Origin: Desulfovibrio sp.
Lineage (GTDB): Bacteria; Desulfobacterota; Desulfovibrionia; Desulfovibrionales; Desulfovibrionaceae
Length of the DNA: 64,000 nucleotides
Assembly (NCBI GenBank): GCA_031291035.1
Contig: JAISLI010000050.1
Location: forward strand, 43,846 to 107,845
Direction: 5' to 3'
Of the stretch, positions 18,521-26,483 are shown piece after piece. Below the pieces are notes generated by a model that had not been told where the DNA came from, did not search any database, and was given only the letters and a program-made list of their open reading frames with translations. Made by a program: the position numbers and the translations under genes. Every line of letters starts with the position of its first letter. Position 1 is the first letter of the stretch.

Positions 18521-19132
18521 ATGAGCATTGAAAAGACGTTATGCGTGCAAAAGCGCGAACAGTCAGGCAAAGGCCCCAGCGGCCGCCTGCGCGCGCGGAA
18601 CCTCGTCCCCGGCGTGTTCTACACCGGGGGAGGGGGGAATATTTCCGTCCAGATTCCGGCGCTTCCGCTGGACAAAATGTATGAGGAAATGGGGCATACC
18701 ACTGTGTTTAACCTCGAAATAGACGACAGCGGACAAAAATCCGTCCATCCGGTTCTGATTTGGAGCGTGCAGCGTCACCCCTACAAAAAAGCTTTCAGGC
18801 ATATTGATTTTTATGGCGTGGACTTGGACAGGGAAGTGAAAGTCGAGGTGCCCCTGGAATTTGTGGGCACGGCGCGCGGGGTGAAATTGGGGGGCACGCT
18901 GGAAACCTATCGCGAAACGCTGCGCCTTGCCGGCAAGCCCTTGGATATTCCCCGGAAAATCACGATTGACGTGACAGACATGGGCATCAATGACACCGTG
19001 ACGGTTCAGGATTTGCGGTTGCCGGCCGGTGTGCTCCCCGCCGGTGGCCGAAATTTCGTCATTGTCAGCGTTCTGGCAAAATCCAAAGACGAAACTGAAG
19101 GCGAAGCGGCGGAGTCCTCTTCCACCGGCTAG
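18521..19132 (+). CDS. rplY: 50S ribosomal protein L25/general stress protein Ctc
   Basis: 203 aa two-domain form. The N-terminal L25 domain binds 5S rRNA and begins after VQKREQSGKGPSGRLRARNLVPGVFYTGG. The C-terminal TL5-type beta domain contains VKVEVPLEFVGTARGVKLGG and PRKITIDVTDMGINDTVTV. A strong AAGGAGAGG precedes the ATG. It sits 15 bp after prs. Confidence 0.96.
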   Translation: MSIEKTLCVQKREQSGKGPSGRLRARNLVPGVFYTGGGGNISVQIPALPLDKMYEEMGHTTVFNLEIDDSGQKSVHPVLIWSVQRHPYKKAFRHIDFYGVDLDREVKVEVPLEFVGTARGVKLGGTLETYRETLRLAGKPLDIPRKITIDVTDMGINDTVTVQDLRLPAGVLPAGGRNFVIVSVLAKSKDETEGEAAESSSTG

Positions 19133-19152
19133 CCTCTTTTTGGTATTGAACA

Positions 19153-19186
19153 TAGAGCAATTTCGCTTTGAGATTGTCGCTAGAGT
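19153..19186 (+). repeat. Short TAGAGCA-ended palindromic repeat before pth (copy H)
   Basis: TAGAGCAATTTCGCTTTGAGATTGTCGCTAGAG is an imperfect palindrome ending just before the pth ATG. It matches the left arm of the repeat at 48.40 kb (GAGCAAGTTCACTTTGAAATTGCTC). Because of it, pth has no visible Shine-Dalgarno sequence. Confidence 0.6.
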
Positions 19187-19792
19187 ATGGAATATCAAGG
19201 GGCGCTGATCGGTCTGGGCAATCCGGGGCCCCGGTACGCCGGCACGCGCCACAACATGGGTTTTCTGCTGGTTTCCGCTCTGCTTGCGCGCGCCGGGGAG
19301 GAAGGGCGGCTTGACGAACTCAACGGTTCCCGTTTCGGCTGCGAGCTCTACAGGGTTCATCTGGCGCAATTGGGCGGAGTCTGGCTCGCGGCAAGGCCCC
19401 TGACATTCATGAATGAGAGCGGCCGTTGCGCGCGGCCGTTGCTTGCATGGCACAAACTGCCGCCGTCGCGTCTTGTTGTGGCGCATGATGAGCTTGACAT
19501 TCCGGCGGGTGAGCTGCGTTTCAAGCGGTCCGGCGGAAACGCCGGGCACAACGGCCTGAAATCCGTTGCCGAATGCCTCGGTACGCAGGATTTTTTCCGG
19601 CTCCGGATGGGGATAGGGCGTCCGTCGTGCAAGGGCGATGCGTTGAACTGGGTGCTTGGCCGTCCGGACGAAGCGGATTCCGGGCTGCTGAACGCCGCGC
19701 TGCCCAGGGCGCTTGACGTGCTGTTCGCTTTCGCCGGAACGGGTCTTGAGGCGGCTGCCCGGCTGGCCCGTCACCAGGGCGGTTCAAGTTGA
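19187..19792 (+). CDS. pth: Peptidyl-tRNA hydrolase
   Basis: Releases tRNA from dropped-off peptidyl-tRNA. 201 aa. The N-terminus is LIGLGNPGPRYAGTRHNMGF with the catalytic His. The middle has FMNESG, and the loop HDELDIPAGELRFKRSGGNAGHNGLKS includes the Asp that tunes it. The ATG abuts a palindromic repeat and lacks an obvious RBS, so translation may depend on coupling or on the repeat hairpin. Confidence 0.95.
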   Translation: MEYQGALIGLGNPGPRYAGTRHNMGFLLVSALLARAGEEGRLDELNGSRFGCELYRVHLAQLGGVWLAARPLTFMNESGRCARPLLAWHKLPPSRLVVAHDELDIPAGELRFKRSGGNAGHNGLKSVAECLGTQDFFRLRMGIGRPSCKGDALNWVLGRPDEADSGLLNAALPRALDVLFAFAGTGLEAAARLARHQGGSS

Positions 19793-19813
19793 AAAAGGCG
19801 GTTGGTTTCCGCG

Positions 19814-19963
19814 TCAATACCGCGCTTTCAGCGGCTCTCCCTCTTCCCACAGGCATTGCCATTCGGCGGCATAGTGTCCGGTCAATTCCGGCGCTTCGCG
19901 GATGAGCAGGACATTCTCGGCGTTTTTGTTCACCGCCGCCGGGTAATTGAAACTGCCTGTCCG
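19814..19963 (-). pseudogene. Remnant of a phospholipase-D family endonuclease (C-terminal end only)
   Basis: Reading the minus strand gives RTGSFNYPAAVNKNAENVLL, then IREAPELTGHYAAEWQCLWEE and a stop at 19814. This is the C-terminal TGSFN...NAEN...YxxxW pattern of Nuc-type PLD endonucleases. Upstream of it there is no HxK motif or first half in any frame, so only about 50 codons survive. It was too short for the ORF track. Confidence 0.65.
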
Positions 19964-20460
19964 CACATGCCGCCCGTTCCCTTCCTGCCCGCTACTCCGG
20001 GGAGAGGGCCAGCCGAAACAGGGTGATTTCCCGCATAATACGCTCCTTTGAGGAAATTAATCGCCTTTGTAAAATTGCAGGCGCTGTTTGCCCGGGTAAT
20101 CCCCCCGCACGCCGTATGCACACAAACGGAACAGACTCTTTCAGGCCATACCATGTCTTTTTGGCGTCCCTGCAAGAATCCCCAAGATACGCTTCCGCAA
20201 AACATCGCCGATTTTGGAGAAAGGCGCGTTATACGGCGGAGTTAATGTGTGTGGCAAAAATCGGGCCAAAATCGTCGGTTTCAGCCCGCGCCGCTTTCCC
20301 GGATACGCCTCAGGGGCATGGCGTGCGCTCGCGGCACAGGATAAAAAGATACTTGCCAGACCTGAAAAAATCTTTACCATTCACAGGTTATGATGACCGA
20401 GCGGGAGTCTCCGCCATTTTTTCACGCTGACAACGGAATTCCGCCTGGGGAACGGAGCTG
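19964..20460. other. Gene-poor stretch before murJ
   Basis: About 500 bp with several overlapping small ORFs on both strands, none with recognisable motifs or a consistent RBS. A 14-codon ATG frame with AAAGGAG sits on the minus strand near 20037 but leads nowhere. I see no convincing RNA gene. It reads as decayed sequence continuing the PLD scar. Confidence 0.4.
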
Positions 20461-22059
20461 ATGGGTCCTCTCTCCACCCGGCACCGCATGGGCGCGGCGG
20501 CTCTGTTGCTGGCCGGCAGCGCCGTCCTTTCCCGCATCATGGGTCTTGCGCGGGACAAGGTCATCTCCTGGCAATTCGGCGCGGGCGCCGAAGCGGACAT
20601 GTATTTCGCGGCGTTTGTGGTGCCGGATTGCCTCAATTATCTGCTGGCCGGCGGTTTTATGTCCATCACCATCATCCCCCTGCTGGCGCGGCGCTTTCAG
20701 GAGGACGCGGCGGACGCCTGGCGTTTTTTTTCCTGTGTTTTTTGCTGGATGCTCGTGGCCGCGAGCCTGCTCACCCTGCTGTGCATGTTCTTCGCCGAAC
20801 CGCTGGCCCGCCTGGTTGCCCCCGGTTTTACGCCGGCCCGGTGCGCGCGGCTGGCTTTCTTCATGCGTCTTGTTCTGCCGGCCCAAGTGTTTTTTCTTTG
20901 CGGGGCCTGCTTCACGGCCCTGCTGTACATGCGGCGGCAGTTCGGCGTGCCCGCCCTGACCCCCCTTGTTTACAACGGCTGCATCATCGCGGCGGGTTTG
21001 ATTCTGCCCGCGGCAGCGGGGGCGGCCGGCATTTCCGTGCAGGGCATGACGGGCTATTGCATCGGCGTGACCGCCGGCGCGGCGCTGGGCGCTTTTTTTC
21101 TTCCTTGGCGCATAGCGGCGCGGGGGGGGCTGCATATTCAGCCCGTCTGGCGGCACGGACTCATGGGGCGTTTCCTGTTCATGGCCCTGCCGCTCATGTT
21201 GGGGCAGACCATCGTCATGCTGGATGAGCAGATCCTGCGCGTGTTCGGCAGCCTTGCCGGAGAAGGCGCGGTAAGCCTGCTCAACTACGCGCGCCGCATT
21301 GCCCAGGTTCCGGTGGGGCTAGTGGGGCAGGCGGCGGCGGCGGCGGCATATCCTTTTCTGGCAAGCCTGATCGCCCAGGGGGATGAAACCCGTTTCAGCG
21401 ATGCCTTGTGTTCGGCCCTGCTGACGGGACTGGGTCTGATCATCCCCTGCGCTCTCTGCATGGCGGCCTGCGCCTGGCCCCTGCTCGGCGCGATATTTCA
21501 GGGCGGACGATTCGGCGCGGCGGAAACGCTGGCCGCGGTGCCGCTGACGCGGATCATGCTTGCCGCCACGCCTTTCTGGCTTGTGTATATGGTGCTGGTT
21601 CGCGGATATTATGCCCGGGGGGATACGCTCACGCCCGCCCTCACCGGCACGGTGATGACCGCGCTGTGCCTGCCCGTCTATTATTTTTGGGCCGCGCCGG
21701 CTGGCGCGACAGGCATTGCCGCGCTTTCCGGCCTGAGCGTGAGCCTGTATGTAATCTGGCTTGCGGGTATATGGAGGCGTCGATATGGGCGGGGAGCGTT
21801 TGGAGGGCTTTTTCGGTCCGGCCTGCGCGCTCTGGCCTGTTCATCGCCGGGCGCGGCCCTGGCTTGGTATGTCTGCCGGCTCTGTATGGAGAAACTCTCC
21901 CTGCATCCCGTAATGGCCTCCTGTCTGGCTTTGGCGGCCGGGGGCATTTCCTTCGCCCTGGTTTTTGTGCCGCTCTCCCGTTTTCTGGCTCCGACGATAC
22001 TGGAACCCGTTTTCCGCCGTCTGCGCGCCACTGCCGAAACAAACGAACAGAGATCGTGA
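20461..22059 (+). CDS. murJ: Lipid II flippase MurJ
   Basis: Exports the peptidoglycan precursor lipid II across the inner membrane. 532 aa polytopic MVF/MOP-family protein with about 14 hydrophobic segments. The N-terminus SAVLSRIMGLARDKVISWQFGAGAEADMY is the family signature, and LNYARRIAQVPVGL in the middle is also typical. The start has GGAG upstream. It ends 19 bp from the convergent sugar cluster; the association with surface-polymer genes may be coincidental. Confidence 0.94.
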   Translation: MGPLSTRHRMGAAALLLAGSAVLSRIMGLARDKVISWQFGAGAEADMYFAAFVVPDCLNYLLAGGFMSITIIPLLARRFQEDAADAWRFFSCVFCWMLVAASLLTLLCMFFAEPLARLVAPGFTPARCARLAFFMRLVLPAQVFFLCGACFTALLYMRRQFGVPALTPLVYNGCIIAAGLILPAAAGAAGISVQGMTGYCIGVTAGAALGAFFLPWRIAARGGLHIQPVWRHGLMGRFLFMALPLMLGQTIVMLDEQILRVFGSLAGEGAVSLLNYARRIAQVPVGLVGQAAAAAAYPFLASLIAQGDETRFSDALCSALLTGLGLIIPCALCMAACAWPLLGAIFQGGRFGAAETLAAVPLTRIMLAATPFWLVYMVLVRGYYARGDTLTPALTGTVMTALCLPVYYFWAAPAGATGIAALSGLSVSLYVIWLAGIWRRRYGRGAFGGLFRSGLRALACSSPGAALAWYVCRLCMEKLSLHPVMASCLALAAGGISFALVFVPLSRFLAPTILEPVFRRLRATAETNEQRS

Positions 22060-22078
22060 TGCGCGGCATCTTCCCGCA

Positions 22079-22783
22079 CTACGGGTTTCCGGCGTCAAAA
22101 ACACGCACAATATCACCGGCCTCCATATCCGGCCACAGGGGCAGCAGGGAAAGCCGCCGGAAGTCCTCCGGGCTGTCCACGTCCAGCTTGATTTCCGGAC
22201 GGCGAAGCCACAGCTCTTTCGGGTCAAAGGTGGAGATGCGGAAGTTATCCGCATTGTCCCATATATAGTTGAGGCAGTGCTCGCGTTGCGAGGGCAGGGT
22301 GGCCTTGCCCTCCAGCTCTTCCAGCAGTTCGCGGGAGAGGACTTCCGCCCCGAGGCCGTCCGGCCAGAGGTTGCCGCGCGGTATGTGGTTGTAGGCGTAA
22401 TCACAGGCGGCATGCGCGTAGTGGGCGAGCAGGCGGTCAACGGCCTCTCCCCAGACGAGGGGATTGTCCGCGCACACGCGCACCACGGTTGCCGCGTCAG
22501 CAGCCCTGGCCGCCAGCGCCATGCGCGTCAGCACGTCGTCTTCCGGGCCTGTCGCGCAGGGCACGCCGTGACGCCGCAGGTGTTCACGCAGAACGGCGTC
22601 GCGGTCCGTGTCCGGCATGGCAACCATGATGCCGTCCAGTTTCGCGGCGCGCGCAAGCCGCCGCGTCACCCAGTCAATAAGGGGAAAATCCCGCAGGCAG
22701 AGCAGGGATTTCATGGGCAGGCGGCTGGAGCCGAGGCGCGCTTGCACCAGGGCCACGGTTCTGCCGGAGGATTTTTTCGTCAT
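22079..22783 (-). CDS. SpsF-like cytidylyltransferase family protein
   Basis: 234 aa nucleotidyltransferase (GT-A fold) that would activate a sugar acid or polyol as its CMP/NDP form. Visible motifs are VALVQARLGSSRLPMKSLL at the N-terminus (usual form VQARxxSxRLPGK), TGPEDDVLTRM, and VVRVCADNPLV with a likely metal-binding Asp. It is last in a minus-strand cluster after the cytidylyltransferase/PseG fusion and is convergent with murJ. Related to spore-coat polysaccharide protein SpsF; the substrate is not known. Confidence 0.75.
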   Translation of the reverse strand: MTKKSSGRTVALVQARLGSSRLPMKSLLCLRDFPLIDWVTRRLARAAKLDGIMVAMPDTDRDAVLREHLRRHGVPCATGPEDDVLTRMALAARAADAATVVRVCADNPLVWGEAVDRLLAHYAHAACDYAYNHIPRGNLWPDGLGAEVLSRELLEELEGKATLPSQREHCLNYIWDNADNFRISTFDPKELWLRRPEIKLDVDSPEDFRRLSLLPLWPDMEAGDIVRVFDAGNP

Positions 22784-22826
22784 GTCCGTACCCGGGGTTG
22801 CCGGCGGCGACAGCGCGCGGCCGCTT

Positions 22827-24434
22827 TCAATTTTGCAGTTTCTCCAGCATCAGGGCCACCACCCGCGCCTTGTTGCCGGTAAAGTCCATCTTCGCCAGCC
22901 GCCCGAAAAAACGCGCGCGGCGCGGATACTTGAGCATGGCCAGAAAAACATTGCGTATTCTGGCGTCGCTTATCCTGTTCATGATTCCCAGAAAAGCAAA
23001 GCCGTTGCGCGGTCTGGCAAAGGTATGCCTTGCTTCCCGCCCGTGATGGGCCGCCACGACGGCGGGCACGCGCATGTGCGCCAGTTCGTAGACCGTGCGG
23101 CCGGCTGAGCAGACAGCCAGATCGGCGCCTTCCATCATGCGGCTCATGACGTTTGTGGCCCAGGTAAATTCCAGCAGGGGGTTGGCGAGTTTTTTCAGAT
23201 GCTCCTCCATGTCCTGCCTGTGGGCATAGCCCGGCCCCGCCACAAGGCGGATGGCGATGTCGCGGGCGCGGCACACAGGTTCAATAATATCCAGCACACG
23301 GCGCGAAAAATTCTGCGAATCCGTGCCGCCGAAAGTGACGAGCACGGTGTTCGCGCGGGGTCTCAGATCGTTGCGCGCCGCCCCCACAAATTCGTCGCGC
23401 AGGCAGAAATATTCCGGCCCGCAACGCAGCCGCCCAGTGTTTTCGCCGCTTTCGTACAGGGCGTTGATCACCACATCCGCCATTTCCGCGCCCGGTCCCT
23501 CGTCCTCAAAGTTGACGCAACGCGCCCCGGCGGCCACAAGGGGGGTCATATAGAGCACATCCGTGTTCAGGATGTCGTTGACAACCATGTCCGGTCTGAG
23601 GGAGAGCACGGTATCCGCCAGCGGCTCAGATCCCTGGCGCACTATTTTGTAGTCTTTCCGGGCTATGCTTTCCACCGCCAGTTCGCTCTGTCGCGTACAG
23701 ACAAAGGATATTTTGTGGCTGGAGATTTCATGGGCCAGCATGAGGGCGCGAAAAACGTGTCCCAGTCCTATGGCGGGATACCCCGCCACAACAAAGACGA
23801 TGTGCCGCCGCAGGAGCAGGCGTTCGCATATCCACCAGTCCTGGTAGTTCTGTATTTCAATGGCCCGTTCGTTGAGAAAATAGGGGATGATTTTGCGGCA
23901 GGAGGCGTTTTTTTCCGTAAACAGGGCAAGGCGGAGGATGATGAGAGCGCGGCTTTCCACCAGAAACTGGTCTTCCTTGTCGCCCAGCAGCCCCTCCAGC
24001 GTGTCGCCCCGCACGTTCCAGATGCGCTGGCGCACACTTTTGACCGTTATCAGGCTGTCGGCGTTTGCCGCGCGGTATTTTTTCCAGGCGTCTTCCATGT
24101 CGGGCCAGGTCAAAAGCGGGCAGGAGGCTCGCAGGATGCAGCAATGTCCGTAACGGGGGGCGAGTTCCGCAAGGGCATCGCGCAGTTCCACCACGATGTC
24201 CAGGCTCCTGAGGCGCAAATCGCTGTTGCGGCGGCATTCCACCCCCGCGCGCCCGCAGATGATTTCTATTTCCTGACTGTCCGTGACGACAAAAACGTCC
24301 TCACCGGGCGCGAAAGCGCGCGCGGTATGGATGGCCCGCTCAATCAGGGTGATGCCGGCCAGGCGTTTGACAAGCTGATCCGGTATGACCGCGTTTTTTT
24401 TGACCGCCGGTATGACGACGCAACGCTCTTTCAC
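22827..24434 (-). CDS. Fusion of a CMP-sugar cytidylyltransferase-like domain and a PseG-like domain
   Basis: 535 aa in two parts. Residues 1-210 resemble CMP-sialate/CMP-Kdo synthetases (IPDQLVKRLAGITLIERAIHTA, ILRASCPLLTWPDM), but the usual RxGSKGxxxKN nucleotide loop is replaced by PAVKKNAVIPDQ. Residues 215-535 resemble PseG, a GT-B fold UDP-sugar hydrolase: GYPAIGLGHVFRALMLA, NFEDEG, VTFGGTDSQNFSRRVL and VCSAGRTVYELA. The start is GTG at 24434. In pseudaminate synthesis PseG strips UDP and a CMP-transferase activates the final acid. Here no pseB, pseC or pseI is present, so a different sugar acid is likely. Confidence 0.7.
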   Translation of the reverse strand: MKERCVVIPAVKKNAVIPDQLVKRLAGITLIERAIHTARAFAPGEDVFVVTDSQEIEIICGRAGVECRRNSDLRLRSLDIVVELRDALAELAPRYGHCCILRASCPLLTWPDMEDAWKKYRAANADSLITVKSVRQRIWNVRGDTLEGLLGDKEDQFLVESRALIILRLALFTEKNASCRKIIPYFLNERAIEIQNYQDWWICERLLLRRHIVFVVAGYPAIGLGHVFRALMLAHEISSHKISFVCTRQSELAVESIARKDYKIVRQGSEPLADTVLSLRPDMVVNDILNTDVLYMTPLVAAGARCVNFEDEGPGAEMADVVINALYESGENTGRLRCGPEYFCLRDEFVGAARNDLRPRANTVLVTFGGTDSQNFSRRVLDIIEPVCRARDIAIRLVAGPGYAHRQDMEEHLKKLANPLLEFTWATNVMSRMMEGADLAVCSAGRTVYELAHMRVPAVVAAHHGREARHTFARPRNGFAFLGIMNRISDARIRNVFLAMLKYPRRARFFGRLAKMDFTGNKARVVALMLEKLQN

Positions 24435-24444
24435 GGCAGGGCCT

Positions 24445-25629
24445 TCAACGCAGGGAGGCCAGCGTTTCCCGTGTCGCCGCGAGCATGTATTCCAGATCGG
24501 CGTCGCTCAGCCAGTGCTGAAAGGGAAAGGACACCATGCTGTCGAAAAAGGCGTCGCCGTTGGGGCAGGCGGCCTCGCCAAAGCCGAGGCGCCGGTAAAA
24601 ATCGTAGCGGTCGAGGGGAATATACTGCACAACGCATTTTACGCCTTTCTCGCACATGCCCCGCATGAAGTCGTCCCGCATTTGCGGCCCCGCGGTCACG
24701 CGCGCGGCCAGCAAGTGGTAGTTGTGGCGGCGGTCGGCCACACGGTGAAATTCTAGTTCCGGGCAGTCGTCCAGCGCGTCTATGAAATAAAGCGCCCGGG
24801 TCCGTTTTTCGTCGTTGATTTTGTCGATGCGCTCCAGCATCTTCGCGCCCAACGCGCACTCCACCTCGCCCAGGCAGTAATTGCCCGGCATAAGCGGCTC
24901 ATCGTCCAGCATGGGCATATCCACGTTGCCCATGGCCGGTTTCCAGTAATCTGGTCTTGCAAAGGCGTAGGCGCAGTGCCCGTTGTGGCGCAGGGCGGGG
25001 ATAACGGCCGCGATGGCCGGATCCTTGACGTAAAGCATGCCCCCTTCGCCCAGAGTGGTGAGGTTTTTGTGCGAGTGGAAAGAAAAAATGCCCATGTCGC
25101 CGAAACTGCCCGCCTTTTGTCCGTCCACCTCGGCGCCGATGGCCTGCGCCGCGTCCTCTATGAGAATGAGACCGCGTTTTCGGCACAGGGCGGCTATTTC
25201 CGGCATATCGGCCGCATAGCCGTACAGGTGCACCACAACCACGGTCCTGGTGCGGGGGGTGATGGCTTTTTCCACAGTTTCGGCCGTCACCACGCGAGTG
25301 CGCAAATCCACATCGGCCCATGCCGGACGCGCGCCTTTTTTGAGATAGGGATAGGCTGAGGCCGTAAACGTGTGGGCCGGGATGACCATTTCGTCTCCCG
25401 GCCTGAAACGGCAGAGCTGGGCGGACATTTCCAGCGCCGCGCAGCCGTTCGAGACGGTAAAGCAGCTTCCTTCCGGCACATTCTGGTAGTTGGCGAATTT
25501 GCGTTCAAACTCGTCGCGGTAATGGCCTTGGGTGAGCGGATCGGCGTTGCGCATGGCCTCCACGGCCACGGCGATTTCCTCCTCCGTGTAACGTATGGAG
25601 CGGCCGCTGAAGTTGACTTTGATATTCAT
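24445..25629 (-). CDS. DegT/DnrJ/EryC1/StrS aminotransferase, possibly KdnA-like
   Basis: 394 aa PLP-dependent sugar aminotransferase. Family landmarks are FTVSNGCAALEMSAQL, PAHTFTASAYPYL, HLYGYAADM, ILIEDAAQAIGAE and the PLP-lysine segment FSFHSHKNLTTLGEGG. The ATG at 25629 is preceded by AGGGG. Its companion two genes upstream is an iron alcohol dehydrogenase. That pairing matches KdnB/KdnA of Shewanella, which oxidise C8 of Kdo and then aminate it. The KdnA call is inferred from context and size, not proven. Confidence 0.72.
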   Translation of the reverse strand: MNIKVNFSGRSIRYTEEEIAVAVEAMRNADPLTQGHYRDEFERKFANYQNVPEGSCFTVSNGCAALEMSAQLCRFRPGDEMVIPAHTFTASAYPYLKKGARPAWADVDLRTRVVTAETVEKAITPRTRTVVVVHLYGYAADMPEIAALCRKRGLILIEDAAQAIGAEVDGQKAGSFGDMGIFSFHSHKNLTTLGEGGMLYVKDPAIAAVIPALRHNGHCAYAFARPDYWKPAMGNVDMPMLDDEPLMPGNYCLGEVECALGAKMLERIDKINDEKRTRALYFIDALDDCPELEFHRVADRRHNYHLLAARVTAGPQMRDDFMRGMCEKGVKCVVQYIPLDRYDFYRRLGFGEAACPNGDAFFDSMVSFPFQHWLSDADLEYMLAATRETLASLR

Positions 25630-25658
25630 GGCGTTCCCCTGTAGCGCTCTCCCGATAA

Positions 25659-26483
25659 TCAAACCATCAACAATTCGCGTTTTGGCTCCGGGAGGGCGCT
25701 ACGGATTTCTTCGGCAAGATCTTTTTTATTCCCGACAGAAAATAAGTCTGTTTGACCGGCGCAAGACTTCAGGCGCTTTACCGCTGCCGAATAGTATTCT
25801 TTTTCTGCTTCTATTCCGATGAATTTCCTGTTGTTCATTATTGAGGCGACACCTGTTGAGCCCACACCCATAAACGGATCAAATATTGTATCTCCATCAT
25901 TAGATGCAATTTTTAACAGGTGTGTCAGCAACTTAACGGGTTTTTGTGTTGGATGGTTTGGTTTTTTTAATCTTTCCGGATTCATGCAAATTGAGGATTC
26001 AAAAAAATTGTGCATTTCATTTTGTTTTCCAAAATTCCATGTATGGCCCTTGTTCCACATACAAACAATAAGTTCGCAGCTGTTAAGAAATCCGGCTTTT
26101 CGGAATTTGGGAACAGGGTTTGTCTTGTGCCAGACAAAAAACTGAAATGTATCAAATAAATGGTCAAATGTTTCGTGCCATTTGCCGATCAGATTGTAAC
26201 TGCAAAATGCCATAATATTGCCGGTCGGTTTGATGACGCGAACAAATTCCTTTTGCAGATCCAGAGGGTTAAAATTTTTTTTATCCCATTCGGCCAGATC
26301 ATTATTTATTTCTTTTCTCCATGCAAATTTCATGTTGCCGGTGGAATATGCGCCTAAATTATAAGGAGGATCAGTCAAAATCAAATCAATGCTCGAAGTT
26401 GGGATTTCCTTAATTTTTTCAAATGTGTCTGCATTATGTAAAAAATTTTTTTCCATTGAAGACGCCTTTGCGGAGTAGCTCAC
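25659..26483 (-). CDS. Orphan beta-class DNA adenine methyltransferase
   Basis: 274 aa. Motif IV (LTDPPYNLG) is near the N-terminus and motif I (FDPFMGVGSTG) near the C-terminus, with HPTQKPVKLL just before it. That order defines beta-class enzymes; DPPY favours N6-adenine. The gene is strikingly AT-rich compared with both neighbours, so it was probably acquired recently. It is wedged in a surface-sugar operon: GTG at 26483 overlapping the dehydrogenase stop, or ATG at 26456. No restriction gene is adjacent, so it would act as a solitary epigenetic or phage-derived methylase. The target is unknown. Confidence 0.85.
   Translation of the reverse strand: MSYSAKASSMEKNFLHNADTFEKIKEIPTSSIDLILTDPPYNLGAYSTGNMKFAWRKEINNDLAEWDKKNFNPLDLQKEFVRVIKPTGNIMAFCSYNLIGKWHETFDHLFDTFQFFVWHKTNPVPKFRKAGFLNSCELIVCMWNKGHTWNFGKQNEMHNFFESSICMNPERLKKPNHPTQKPVKLLTHLLKIASNDGDTIFDPFMGVGSTGVASIMNNRKFIGIEAEKEYYSAAVKRLKSCAGQTDLFSVGNKKDLAEEIRSALPEPKRELLMV

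Noticed and set aside
20023-20430. 135 aa ORF after the PLD remnant
   Set aside because: No motif and several competing frames on both strands; I could not support it as a gene.
23199-24668. 489 aa ORF on the plus strand
   Set aside because: Shadow of the cytidylyltransferase/PseG fusion and aminotransferase genes.
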